The notes beneath the pieces are model-generated. The model saw only the letters and a program-made list of their open reading frames with translations. It had not been told where the DNA came from and ran no database searches. Position numbers and translations under genes: made by a program. From positions 1 through 7,601 of the forward strand of contig CATPAX010000166.1 in assembly GCA_955652215.1 (NCBI GenBank): DNA of 7,601 nucleotides, in the 5' to 3' direction. Shown here one piece after another: positions 1-5,803 of the stretch. Each line of letters starts with the position of its first letter. The stretch's first letter is position 1. The stretch is from an uncultured Solirubrobacteraceae bacterium (lineage in GTDB: Bacteria > Actinomycetota > Thermoleophilia > Solirubrobacterales > Solirubrobacteraceae).

Positions 1-226
1 CGACGAACCCGTCCTTGACGAGGTCGAGCATCGCCTCGCGAACCGGCGTGGCGGAGACGCCAAAGCGCTCCCCCAGGATCGGCGCGGAGTAGAGCTCACC
101 CGGCTTGAGCTCGCCGGCTACCAGCGCCGCCTCGAGCGCACGCCGCACCTGGTCGCGAAAGCTCCGGCTTTCGACGATCGAAAGATGGCTTTGCCGCACC
201 GCGGCACGACCGCTAGCTGACGACAT
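1..226 (-). CDS. GntR-family transcriptional regulator, N-terminal part (cut by window edge)
   Basis: The visible 75 codons encode the DNA-binding winged helix-turn-helix of a GntR regulator. The segment FRDQVRRALEAALVAGEL followed by KPGE, LGERFGVS and TPVREAM is the classic family signature (residues about 24-68). The ligand-binding domain, probably of the FCD/FadR type common with this head, lies outside the window, so the effector cannot be read. The ATG at 224-226 is preceded on the minus strand by GGAGGG about 10 nt upstream and a second GGAGGA touching the start; an in-frame GTG at codon 10 has no comparable ribosome-binding site. The gene is transcribed away from the permease operon, the usual layout for a local regulator of a transport and catabolic operon. 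Control of that operon, with the substrate or an intermediate as effector, is inference. The family call is firm. Confidence 0.93.
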   Translation of the reverse strand, partial: MSSASGRAAVRQSHLSIVESRSFRDQVRRALEAALVAGELKPGELYSAPILGERFGVSATPVREAMLDLVKDGFV

Positions 227-290
227 TCCTCCGAATCCCTCCGGCGCGCGGGGTCTGCACCCTACACCACTAGGCGCCAGCCGCAACCGC

Positions 291-319
291 TTGCAATGTA
301 CCAGGTGCAATGGTATATA
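291..319 (+). promoter_or_regulatory. Promoter of the permease-SDR-epimerase-dehydrogenase-cupin operon
   Basis: A sigma-70-like promoter is visible: -35 TTGCAA (291-296), a spacer of exactly 17 bp, and -10 TATATA (314-319). Each hexamer matches the consensus at four of six positions. Transcription would start near 326, giving a leader of about 54 nt before the GTG at 380. TTGCAA is its own reverse complement, so it could also serve the divergent regulator gene, but I see only a weak -10 (TAGGGT-like) on that strand. This is the only AT-rich patch in the divergent gap 227-379. Confidence 0.65.
296..318. promoter_or_regulatory. Candidate GntR operator (inverted repeat over the promoter)
   Basis: The arms TACCA (299-303) and TGGTA (311-315) form an inverted repeat around a 7-base centre. 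Pairing continues outward as AT/AT at 296-297 and 317-318, with one mismatch between. Read from each side, the half-sites are TGGTACAT and TGGTATAT. TGGT/ACCA half-sites are typical of FadR-type GntR operators, though those usually sit closer together and in the opposite relative orientation. The repeat fills the -35/-10 spacer and overlaps the -10, a position suited to repression. The same stretch also holds a direct repeat of TGCAATG (292-298 and 306-312). Confidence 0.55.
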
Positions 320-369
320 GCACTCTCCTACAGGCCGTACACGCAGGCGAACAGGCACGCGACGAGATT

Positions 370-373
370 GGAG
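370..373 (+). promoter_or_regulatory. Ribosome-binding site that fixes the permease start
   Basis: GGAG lies 6 nt before the GTG at 380. The longer frame opens at an ATG at 296, but that ATG falls inside the promoter and upstream of the predicted transcript start, so the GTG is the better start. Confidence 0.7.
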
Positions 374-379
374 CTACTG

Positions 380-1858
380 GTGACTGCGTCGACAGGAGAG
401 GTCTCGGGGAGCGCCCCCCAGCGCCGGTCCCGGGGCCGCACGTCGCTGAAGCGCAACGAGGTCGGCCTGCTCGGCTCGACCGTGTTTGCGCTGGCTGGTG
501 CCGCGCCCGGCCAGACCGTGTCGATCGTGCTTGCGTCGCTGGTCGCGGCGTCCGCCTACGCGACGATCCTGCCGCTCGCGATCTCGGCGCTCGGACTGCT
601 GTGCATCGCAGTCGCATTCCAGCGGCTGAACATGTGGCGCCAGAACGCCGGGGCGACCTACGAGTGGGTATGCCGAGCGTTCAGTCCGTACGTCGGGAAC
701 CTGGTGGGCTGGCTGATGCTCGTCGCATTCGGCGGCTTCGTGCTGATCGACGTGATCACGATCGGCCCCAGCGTGCTCGCGCTGCTCGGGTTCTCCCCCA
801 ACAACCAGCTGGCCGGAGCGATCGTGATCGCGATCCTTGGATCGGCGCTCACCGCCGTCGCGGTCATCGGGCTCCGTCCGAGTGCGCGCCTTCAGGTGGC
901 TGTCGCGCTGATCGAGTACACCATCCTCGCCGTCTTCATCGTTTGGGCGTTCATCGAGATCTATCTCGTCCACAAGTCAGGAACCGTGAGGCCGTCAAGC
1001 GACTGGCTGACGTTCAAAGGGACCGGAGCAGGCGTGTTCAGCGCTGCGATGGTGATCGCTGTCGCCTCGATCGCCGGTTGGGACGGCGGGATATACGTCA
1101 ACGAGGAGACCGAGCGCCCGGAGAAGAACCCAGGGCTGGGGGCGGTCATCGGCGTCGCGATCCTCGGCGTCATCTTCGTTGTCATGTTCGCCTCCTTCCA
1201 GGGCATAGCTCCGATGGCGGCGCTGAACGCCCACTCCGCCAACGCTGCGGCGTTCGTCGGGCAGCGCCTCGGCGGCACCGCGGGATTGCGCATCATCTCG
1301 CTGGCGGTCGTGCTCTCGGTGCTGGCGACTACACAGGTGGCGATCATCGGAACTTCGAGGCTGATCTTCTCGATGTCGCGCGACCGGGTGCTGCCGGCAC
1401 GCCTCGGCGAGATCAGCGAGCGCTTCCGGACCCCGGCCTTCACGACCGCGCTCCTGGGCGGGGTGATGATCGTCCTCGGCATCATCGACATCTATGCCAC
1501 CTCGGTGGCGACCGCGATCAGTGATCTCGTCACGATCAGCGGACTGCTGTACTCGCTCTTCTATGCGATCACCGGTCTGGCTGCGGCGTGGTTCTATCGC
1601 CGTTTCATCGGCCGGTCGCTTAAGGACTTCCTGATCCTCGGCGTGCTGCCCCTGGCCGGCGCTGGCCTCCTGCTGTGGGTCGCCTACAAGGCGGCGGTCG
1701 CCCTGACATCGACCGAGAAGGAGATCCTCGGCGGGATCGCAGTCCTCGCGATCGTGATGACGGTTGTCGCACTCAAGGTGTACAAATCCCCGATCTTCCA
1801 GATCAAAGCTGAGGCGGCAACCACGACCGAGCCGACCGTGCATATCGGCGTCGACTGA
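380..1858 (+). CDS. APC-superfamily amino acid permease
   Basis: This is a polytopic inner-membrane transporter of 492 residues, a normal length for the amino acid-polyamine-organocation superfamily with about 12 helices. A short polar, basic N-terminus (1-26) precedes the glycine-rich first helix, which contains FALAGAAPGQT (36-46), the broken helix that binds substrate in this fold. The cytoplasmic loop NEETERPEKNPG (241-252) corresponds to the conserved E-E-T-x-x-P segment. SMSRDRVLPARL followed by RTP (331-352) is the second family hallmark. The GTG start is chosen for the GGAG 6 nt upstream and because the longer frame starts inside the promoter. It is the first gene of the operon, so it probably imports the substrate of the enzymes that follow. 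An imino acid such as hydroxyproline or proline is inferred from the neighbours; APC sequence alone does not give the substrate. Confidence 0.92.
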   Translation: MTASTGEVSGSAPQRRSRGRTSLKRNEVGLLGSTVFALAGAAPGQTVSIVLASLVAASAYATILPLAISALGLLCIAVAFQRLNMWRQNAGATYEWVCRAFSPYVGNLVGWLMLVAFGGFVLIDVITIGPSVLALLGFSPNNQLAGAIVIAILGSALTAVAVIGLRPSARLQVAVALIEYTILAVFIVWAFIEIYLVHKSGTVRPSSDWLTFKGTGAGVFSAAMVIAVASIAGWDGGIYVNEETERPEKNPGLGAVIGVAILGVIFVVMFASFQGIAPMAALNAHSANAAAFVGQRLGGTAGLRIISLAVVLSVLATTQVAIIGTSRLIFSMSRDRVLPARLGEISERFRTPAFTTALLGGVMIVLGIIDIYATSVATAISDLVTISGLLYSLFYAITGLAAAWFYRRFIGRSLKDFLILGVLPLAGAGLLLWVAYKAAVALTSTEKEILGGIAVLAIVMTVVALKVYKSPIFQIKAEAATTTEPTVHIGVD

Positions 1859-1890
1859 CACACCAGCTGGGCAGCCCGGGCCCTCGAGAA

Positions 1891-2649
1891 ATGAATCGGT
1901 TGGACGGACAGGTGGCGATCGTGACTGGCGCCGCGCGGGGCATCGGCGGCGGGATAGCCCGTGTGCTTCGAGGTGAGGGCGCAGAACTCGTGGTGGCAGA
2001 CATTGATCGCGAGGCGGGCGAGGCCTGCGCGGCGGCGCTCGATCCGAGCGGTGAGCACGCCATCGCGGTGGCGACCGACGTGACAGTGCGCTCCGACCTC
2101 GATGCGCTCGCGCAGGCTGCGCTCGAGCGCTGGGGGCGGATCGACATCCTGGCGGCCAACGCGGGCATCTATCCACACATCGCGCTGGTGGATCTCGACC
2201 AGCAATCGTTCGACCGGCTGATCGCGATCAACGTTCGCGGTGCGATCTTCGCGACGCAGGCCTGCATCGAGCCGATGGGACGGAGAGGCTACGGCCGGAT
2301 CGTGCTCACCTCGTCGATCACAGGCTCGATCACCGGCCAGCCGGGCTATGCCCACTACGGGGCGTCGAAGGCAGCAATGCTCGGCTTCATGCGCTCGGCC
2401 GCGCTCGAGGTCGCGGACGCGGGGATCACGATCAACGCGGTGCTTCCGGGCAACATCCGCACCCCCGGATTCGGCGACCTCGGGCCGGAGCACGAGCGGG
2501 CCATGCTTGCGGCGATCCCATTAGGCGTCTTCGGTGAGCCCGAGGATGTCGGCTGGGCTGTGCGCTTTCTCGCCTCGCCGGAGGCGCGTTACATCACCGG
2601 GCAGACGCTTGTCATCGACGGGGGCCAGGTTCTTCCCGAGAGTGGCTGA
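1891..2649 (+). CDS. Short-chain dehydrogenase/reductase (classical SDR, NAD-type)
   Basis: This 252-residue cytosolic oxidoreductase has the full classical SDR set: TGAARGIG cofactor loop (12-19), Asp37 at the end of the second strand (favouring NAD over NADP), NAG (90-92), Ser142 in an SSITG segment, and Tyr156-x3-Lys160 in YGASK. INAVLPGNIRTP (181-192) and the C-terminal GQTLVIDGG (237-245) are also typical. The Ser-to-Tyr gap is 14 rather than the usual 13. From memory, a similar SSITG-to-GASK loop occurs in sugar-alcohol-type dehydrogenases. The ATG lies 32 bp after the permease stop with only a weak ribosome-binding site (CGAGAA). The stop overlaps the epimerase ATG by one base (TGATG), implying translational coupling. 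No SDR belongs to the textbook hydroxyproline route. Oxidation of a ring or side hydroxyl of the imported compound is a reasonable guess, but the substrate is unknown. Confidence 0.93.
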   Translation: MNRLDGQVAIVTGAARGIGGGIARVLRGEGAELVVADIDREAGEACAAALDPSGEHAIAVATDVTVRSDLDALAQAALERWGRIDILAANAGIYPHIALVDLDQQSFDRLIAINVRGAIFATQACIEPMGRRGYGRIVLTSSITGSITGQPGYAHYGASKAAMLGFMRSAALEVADAGITINAVLPGNIRTPGFGDLGPEHERAMLAAIPLGVFGEPEDVGWAVRFLASPEARYITGQTLVIDGGQVLPESG

Positions 2650-3650
2650 TGAGAGCCTCGCAGTACTACGCGGCGGTCGACTCTCACACCGAAGGGATGC
2701 CGACCCGGGTGATCACGGCGGGCTTCGGGGCGATTCCGGGCGATTCGATGCAGGAGCGTCGCCTCTACTTCGAGGAGCACCTCGACCACCTGCGACTGCT
2801 TCTGATGCGCGAGCCACGAGGACACTCCGCGATGTCGGGGGCGATCCTGCAGCCCGCCACCCGGCCCGATGCGGACTGGGGGGTGCTGTTCGTGGAGGTC
2901 TCCGGCTGCCTGCCGATGTGCGGGCACGGCACGATCGGTGTCGCCACCGTCCTGGTCGAATGCGGGCTTGTCACTGTCAGCGAGCCGCTGACAGTGATCC
3001 GCCTCGACACTCCCGCGGGGCTCGTCGTGGCCGAGGTGAGTGTCAAGGACGGTCACGCTGAGCGGGTAAGGTTGCGAAACGTGCCCGCGTTCGTGAGCGA
3101 GCTCGACGGCACGGTCGAAGTCGACTCGCTCGGCCCGATCTCCTATGACATGGCCTTCGGAGGCAACTTCTACGCCCTGATCCCGGCCGCATCGATCGGC
3201 ATCGCTCCGAGGCCCGAGAACGCGCAAGCGCTGATCTCGTGTGGGCTGAAGGTCATTCATGCCATCGCGAGGGCCGCTGCACCCGTCCACCCGGTGGATC
3301 CCGCGATCCGCGGCTGCAAGCACGTCGTCTTCTACGAACCGGGAAAGAACGGAGCGCACGCACGGAACGCGACCGCGATCCATCCGGGATGGCTCGATCG
3401 ATCTCCGTGCGGCACCGGCACCTCGGCACGCATGGCGCAGCTATACGCGCGCGGCGAGCTGCCGCTGCATCGCGAGTTCATCAACGAGTCGATCATTGGC
3501 TCGCGGTTCGCAGGAAGACTGGTCGATGAGCTCGAGATCGGCGCGCTGCGCTGCGTGATCCCGGAAGTCACCGGACGGGCCTGGATAACCGGCATGGGCC
3601 AGTACCTGCTCGACCCGAGCGATCCGTTTCCCGCCGGGTTCTCGCTGTGA
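2649..3650 (+). CDS. Proline racemase family protein, probable 4-hydroxyproline 2-epimerase
   Basis: This is a 333-residue cytosolic, cofactor-independent epimerase of the proline racemase superfamily. The catalytic Cys pair is intact: Cys91 in MCGHGTIG (90-97) and Cys254 in DRSPCGTGTSARMA (250-263). Cys/Cys indicates racemase or epimerase chemistry, whereas the trans-3-hydroxyproline dehydratases of this superfamily carry Thr at the second position. The GHGTIG form of the first motif is more typical of hydroxyproline epimerases than of proline racemases (which have GHNS), from family knowledge. The N-terminal DSHTEGMPTR (11-20) has Met17 where better-known members usually have Glu, and an extra Cys87 lies four residues before Cys91; these may mark a subgroup. 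The ATG overlaps the SDR stop. With the dehydrogenase downstream, the expected reaction is trans-4-hydroxy-L-proline to cis-4-hydroxy-D-proline. L/D-proline or a related imino acid remains possible. Confidence 0.88.
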   Translation: MRASQYYAAVDSHTEGMPTRVITAGFGAIPGDSMQERRLYFEEHLDHLRLLLMREPRGHSAMSGAILQPATRPDADWGVLFVEVSGCLPMCGHGTIGVATVLVECGLVTVSEPLTVIRLDTPAGLVVAEVSVKDGHAERVRLRNVPAFVSELDGTVEVDSLGPISYDMAFGGNFYALIPAASIGIAPRPENAQALISCGLKVIHAIARAAAPVHPVDPAIRGCKHVVFYEPGKNGAHARNATAIHPGWLDRSPCGTGTSARMAQLYARGELPLHREFINESIIGSRFAGRLVDELEIGALRCVIPEVTGRAWITGMGQYLLDPSDPFPAGFSL

Positions 3651-3652
3651 GC

Positions 3653-3674
3653 CGGCGCCGGGGAGCCGGCGCTG
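3653..3674 (+). other. Strong intercistronic hairpin after the epimerase stop
   Basis: The stem 3653-3661 pairs with 3666-3674 around a GGAG tetraloop: nine pairs, almost all G-C, one G-T. It begins two bases after the epimerase stop (3648-3650) and ends 31 nt before the dehydrogenase GTG. It arises from a near-direct repeat of GAGCCGGCGC (3649-3658 and 3663-3672). No T-run follows. It could act as a partial terminator, an RNA-processing or 3'-end stabilising element, or a pause, setting different levels for the genes on either side. The fold is seen in the sequence; the role is inference. Confidence 0.5.
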
Positions 3675-3692
3675 TACGGGCCAACGGTGAAC

Positions 3693-3699
3693 AGGTGGA
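3693..3699 (+). promoter_or_regulatory. Ribosome-binding site of the FAD dehydrogenase
   Basis: AGGTGGA lies 6 nt before the GTG at 3706. This selects the first of two nearby in-frame GTG codons (3706 and 3712), both of which would leave the dinucleotide-binding motif at the extreme N-terminus. Confidence 0.55.
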
Positions 3700-3705
3700 C
3701 GCGCG

Positions 3706-4953
3706 GTGCGGGTGATCATCGTTGGCGGTGGCGCTGTCGGCCTGTGCGTGGCCGAATCGCTCGCGAGCCGCGGGGCCGAACCGTTGGTGCTCGAGCGCGA
3801 CCGCTGTGGCTCTGGCGCCTCCGCCGGCAATGCCGGATGGATCACTCCCTCGCTGTCGAGCCCGATCCCCGGACCAGGGGTTATCGGCGAGTCGCTGCGA
3901 TGGCTGATTGACCCCTCCGGACCTCTGTGGATTCGCCCGACGCTGTCTCGAGCAATGCTGACTTGGATCGCGTGGTTCATGGCGAGCTGCACGCGAGCGC
4001 GCCACAGACGTGGGCTGGGCGCGCTACAGGCTGTGGCGCCGCTTGCGGGTCCCGCGTTCGATCGGCTGGCGGGGCGCGGGGCCGAGTTCGAGATGCACGA
4101 CGACCCGCTGCTCTACCCCGCGTTCGAGCAGGCCGAGCTGGAGCATCTCGATCGGGCCTTCCGTCAGCTGAGCGCGGTCGGTACCCGTCAGCCAATCGAG
4201 CCGTGCACGCCGGCGGAGCTACGGAAGCTCGAGCCGGCGCTCGGTGAGCACGTCGTGGGCGGCTTCCGGGCCCAAGAGGAGCGCCGCGTACGGCCCGAGC
4301 TGTTCGTGTCGGCCGTGCGGCGAATCCTTGGCGATGCCGTGATCGAGGAAGCCCCGGTGAGCGCAATCGTCCCGGAGCGCGGCGGATGGGTCGTGCGCTC
4401 CAGCGCAGCGGAATTCCATGGCCAGGGGGTTGTGCTCGCGGCCGGCACCGCAACTGTGGAGCTGCTGGCGCCGCTCGGCGTTCCGCTCGCCATTCTGGCG
4501 GCGAAGGGATACAGCCGGACTTTCGCGTCCGGTTCGACGGCGCCGCACCTGCCGCTCTACCTGGAGAAGCCGAAGGTGGCGATCAGCGTCTTTGACGGCA
4601 GCGTTCGGGTATCAGGAACGCTCGAGCTTGGGGCTCGGGACCTGTCGCTCTCGGGCAGACGGCTGGCGGCGATCACCAGAGCGGCGACCGGCGCACTTCC
4701 CGCCTGGGACGTGCCGGTCGAGTCGCACGACTGGGCGGGGATGCGATCGCTCGCACCAGACGGACTCCCGTTGATCGGCGAGATCCCGGGCTTCGAGCGA
4801 CTGTATGTCGCGACAGCACACGCCACGCTCGGGATCACGCTCGCGCCGATCGGAGCTGAGCTGCTGTCCGACCTGATCCTCGAGCGCAGGCGCGATCCTC
4901 TACTCGCAGCGTTCGATCCAGCGAGAGCAGCCACGAAGCGTCGCGTCGCATAG
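3706..4953 (+). CDS. FAD-dependent D-amino acid dehydrogenase (DadA-like), probable D-hydroxyproline dehydrogenase
   Basis: This 415-residue flavoprotein belongs to the DAO/DadA family and is near the usual length of single-chain DadA-type enzymes. The FAD-binding fold opens at once: VIIVGGGAVG (3-12) with G7-x-G9-x-x-G12, and Glu30 closing the second strand. GNAGWITPS (41-49) matches the DadA-type segment after the first glycine motif. The C-terminal half has GVVLAAGT (241-248), WAGMRSLAPDGLPLIG (343-358) and ATAHATLGITLAP (369-381), the standard substrate and flavin cap of the family. There is no export signal, so it is cytosolic or peripheral on the inner face of the membrane. After the epimerase it would oxidise the D-imino acid, for example cis-4-hydroxy-D-proline to 1-pyrroline-4-hydroxy-2-carboxylate, passing electrons to the respiratory chain or to oxygen. 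The exact substrate and electron acceptor are inferred from the epimerase neighbour and DadA-family precedent. Confidence 0.88.
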   Translation: MRVIIVGGGAVGLCVAESLASRGAEPLVLERDRCGSGASAGNAGWITPSLSSPIPGPGVIGESLRWLIDPSGPLWIRPTLSRAMLTWIAWFMASCTRARHRRGLGALQAVAPLAGPAFDRLAGRGAEFEMHDDPLLYPAFEQAELEHLDRAFRQLSAVGTRQPIEPCTPAELRKLEPALGEHVVGGFRAQEERRVRPELFVSAVRRILGDAVIEEAPVSAIVPERGGWVVRSSAAEFHGQGVVLAAGTATVELLAPLGVPLAILAAKGYSRTFASGSTAPHLPLYLEKPKVAISVFDGSVRVSGTLELGARDLSLSGRRLAAITRAATGALPAWDVPVESHDWAGMRSLAPDGLPLIGEIPGFERLYVATAHATLGITLAPIGAELLSDLILERRRDPLLAAFDPARAATKRRVA

Positions 4954-4964
4954 GATGAGCCGGG

Positions 4965-5372
4965 ATGAGCGAGGCGAGCAGCGGCGATGGTTATGCGGTC
5001 TCGAGCCTCGACGAGATCGGCGAGGGCTATGGCTTTCGCAAGATCCGGCGGGCGCTCGGCGTGACCGCGTTCGGGATCAACGCGATCGTGCTGCCACCGG
5101 GGTTCGACACCGGCGTTCACTACCACGAGGAGCAGGAGGAGACGTACTTCGTCCACCAGGGCCGAGTCGCGATGCGGTTCGGCGACGGCTCAGAGCACAT
5201 GCTGGGACCGGGTGGAGTCGTCCGCGTCGACCCCCACACCCACCGCGGAGTGCGGAACGTCGGCGAGGAGGCGGCGGTGATTGTGGTAGCCGGTGGCAAA
5301 GATGGATACGTGGGCCGCGATGGCCAGGCAGTGGGACAGCATCCGCTGCACGGCCGGTCTGGTGCGGCGTAG
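4965..5372 (+). CDS. Small single-domain cupin protein
   Basis: This is a 135-residue one-domain cupin, probably cytosolic. Cupin motif 1 is perfect: Gly46-x5-His52-x-His54-x4-Glu59-x6-Gly66, supplying three metal ligands. Motif 2 is shifted: in VDPHTHRGVRN (88-98) the histidine is at Pro+3 (His93) rather than the usual Pro+4, with another at Pro+1 (His91), so the fourth ligand is uncertain. The tail GGKDGYVGRDG (110-120) looks characteristic of an actinobacterial cupin subgroup, from memory. The ATG is 11 bp after the dehydrogenase stop, with GGATGAG (4953-4959) as ribosome-binding site, so it is the last gene of the operon. A role as isomerase, hydrolase or handler of the reactive cyclic imine would fit, but none can be shown. 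Another ATG at 4955 is in a different, arginine-rich frame and is not the start. Confidence 0.88.
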   Translation: MSEASSGDGYAVSSLDEIGEGYGFRKIRRALGVTAFGINAIVLPPGFDTGVHYHEEQEETYFVHQGRVAMRFGDGSEHMLGPGGVVRVDPHTHRGVRNVGEEAAVIVVAGGKDGYVGRDGQAVGQHPLHGRSGAA

Positions 5373-5423
5373 CCGCGACCGCAGCCGGATCGCCGCCACC
5401 CCAGATCCAGGGCCAGCGGACGC

Positions 5424-5439
5424 GCGCACGCTCGTGCGC
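5424..5439. terminator. Candidate bidirectional terminator hairpin
   Basis: GCGCAC (5424-5429) and GTGCGC (5434-5439) pair perfectly around the loop GCTC. The hairpin lies between the cupin stop (5372) and the stop of the minus-strand small frame (5472), where a shared terminator is expected. There is no T-run on either side, so it is not a textbook intrinsic terminator; many high-GC actinobacterial hairpins also lack one. Confidence 0.4.
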
Positions 5440-5471
5440 TGAGGACCATCATCGTTAGGGAATAGGCCCGC

Positions 5472-5690
5472 CTAGTCCGTATCGGGGTCCGGCTCGGGTA
5501 CCTCATCCGGCCCGGGCTCGGGGACGGCCGGCGTCGCTGGCTCCTCGGGCGCCGGCACGGTTGCGGGCTGCTCAGGAGCCGCGGGGGTCCCTGGATCGGG
5601 AACCGCCGGGGTTACCGGTGCGTCTGGAACGGCGGGAGTCGCCGGCTCGACCGGCTGTGGGACCTCGGCGTATGGCGGGGGTGAGTGCAT
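5472..5690 (-). CDS. Small acidic proline-rich repeat protein (hypothetical)
   Basis: This frame encodes 72 residues, 25 of them proline and 14 Asp or Glu, with no Lys or Arg. A degenerate octapeptide occurs three times: PATPAVPD (16-23), PVTPAVPD (25-32) and PATPAVPE (51-58), within a wider P-A/V-P-E/D pattern. The copies use different synonymous codons (Pro as CCA, CCC and CCG; Thr as ACT, ACC and ACG), so the repeat is kept at protein level rather than being a recent DNA duplication. The ATG (5688-5690) has GGAG four bases upstream, and an in-frame TAG lies a few codons before it, so the frame is closed. There is no signal peptide, membrane segment or folded domain. It is likely disordered. 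The sequence resembles the low-complexity linkers or tails of secreted actinobacterial proteins, so it could also be the remnant of one. I do not recognise a family. Confidence 0.45.
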   Translation of the reverse strand: MHSPPPYAEVPQPVEPATPAVPDAPVTPAVPDPGTPAAPEQPATVPAPEEPATPAVPEPGPDEVPEPDPDTD

Positions 5691-5787
5691 GCCACTCCGC
5701 TACCCGCAACCTGGCCCTAACCCACCGAACGTAATCCGTCATGTGCCGCGGGGTACGGTGCTGCGACGGCTCCCCCGGTGCCTTACT

Positions 5788-5803
5788 TACACTCACCCGC
5801 GCG
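5788..5803 (+). promoter_or_regulatory. Candidate -10 element for leaderless start of the mannosyltransferase
   Basis: TACACT (5788-5793) matches the -10 consensus at four of six positions and ends ten bases before the GTG at 5803, so transcription could start at or next to that codon. No Shine-Dalgarno sequence precedes the GTG, which fits leaderless translation, common in actinobacteria. The -35 region is poor. Confidence 0.3.

Noticed and set aside
296..379. Upstream extension of the permease frame beginning at ATG 296
   Set aside because: The ATG lies inside the promoter and operator, upstream of the expected transcript start, and the added residues look non-coding. The GTG at 380 has a proper ribosome-binding site.
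818..845. Dense cluster of GATC sites (four in under 30 bases)
   Set aside because: Explained by codons for Ile, Val, Ala and Gly in a membrane helix (for example ATC preceded by G-ending codons); similar density occurs elsewhere in the window. No origin-like or methylation-linked structure accompanies it.
374..973. Long open frames on the minus strand opposite the permease (also 961-1491 and 995-2176)
   Set aside because: Their products are charged, Asp/Arg/Pro-rich sequences without domains, as expected opposite a high-GC gene with a strong plus-strand family match.
1859..1890. Short GC palindrome (GCCCGGGC) between permease and SDR
   Set aside because: Too short and without a usable loop; ordinary for this base composition.
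1684..2493. 269-residue minus-strand frame opposite the permease end and SDR
   Set aside because: Arg/Asp/His-rich with no recognisable domain; the plus strand here encodes clear transporter and SDR motifs.
4955..5458. ATG at 4955 opening a frame overlapping the cupin
   Set aside because: The product is Arg/Gly/Pro-rich and featureless; the frame from 4965 gives a perfect cupin motif.
5373..5471. Possible small gene or RNA in the gap after the cupin
   Set aside because: Apart from the hairpin at 5424-5439 I see no frame with a start and ribosome-binding site and no tRNA-like or riboswitch-like fold.
5120..5506. Minus-strand frame opposite the cupin and into the gap
   Set aside because: Ser/Thr/Arg/Pro-rich with no domain; it is the mirror of the cupin codons.
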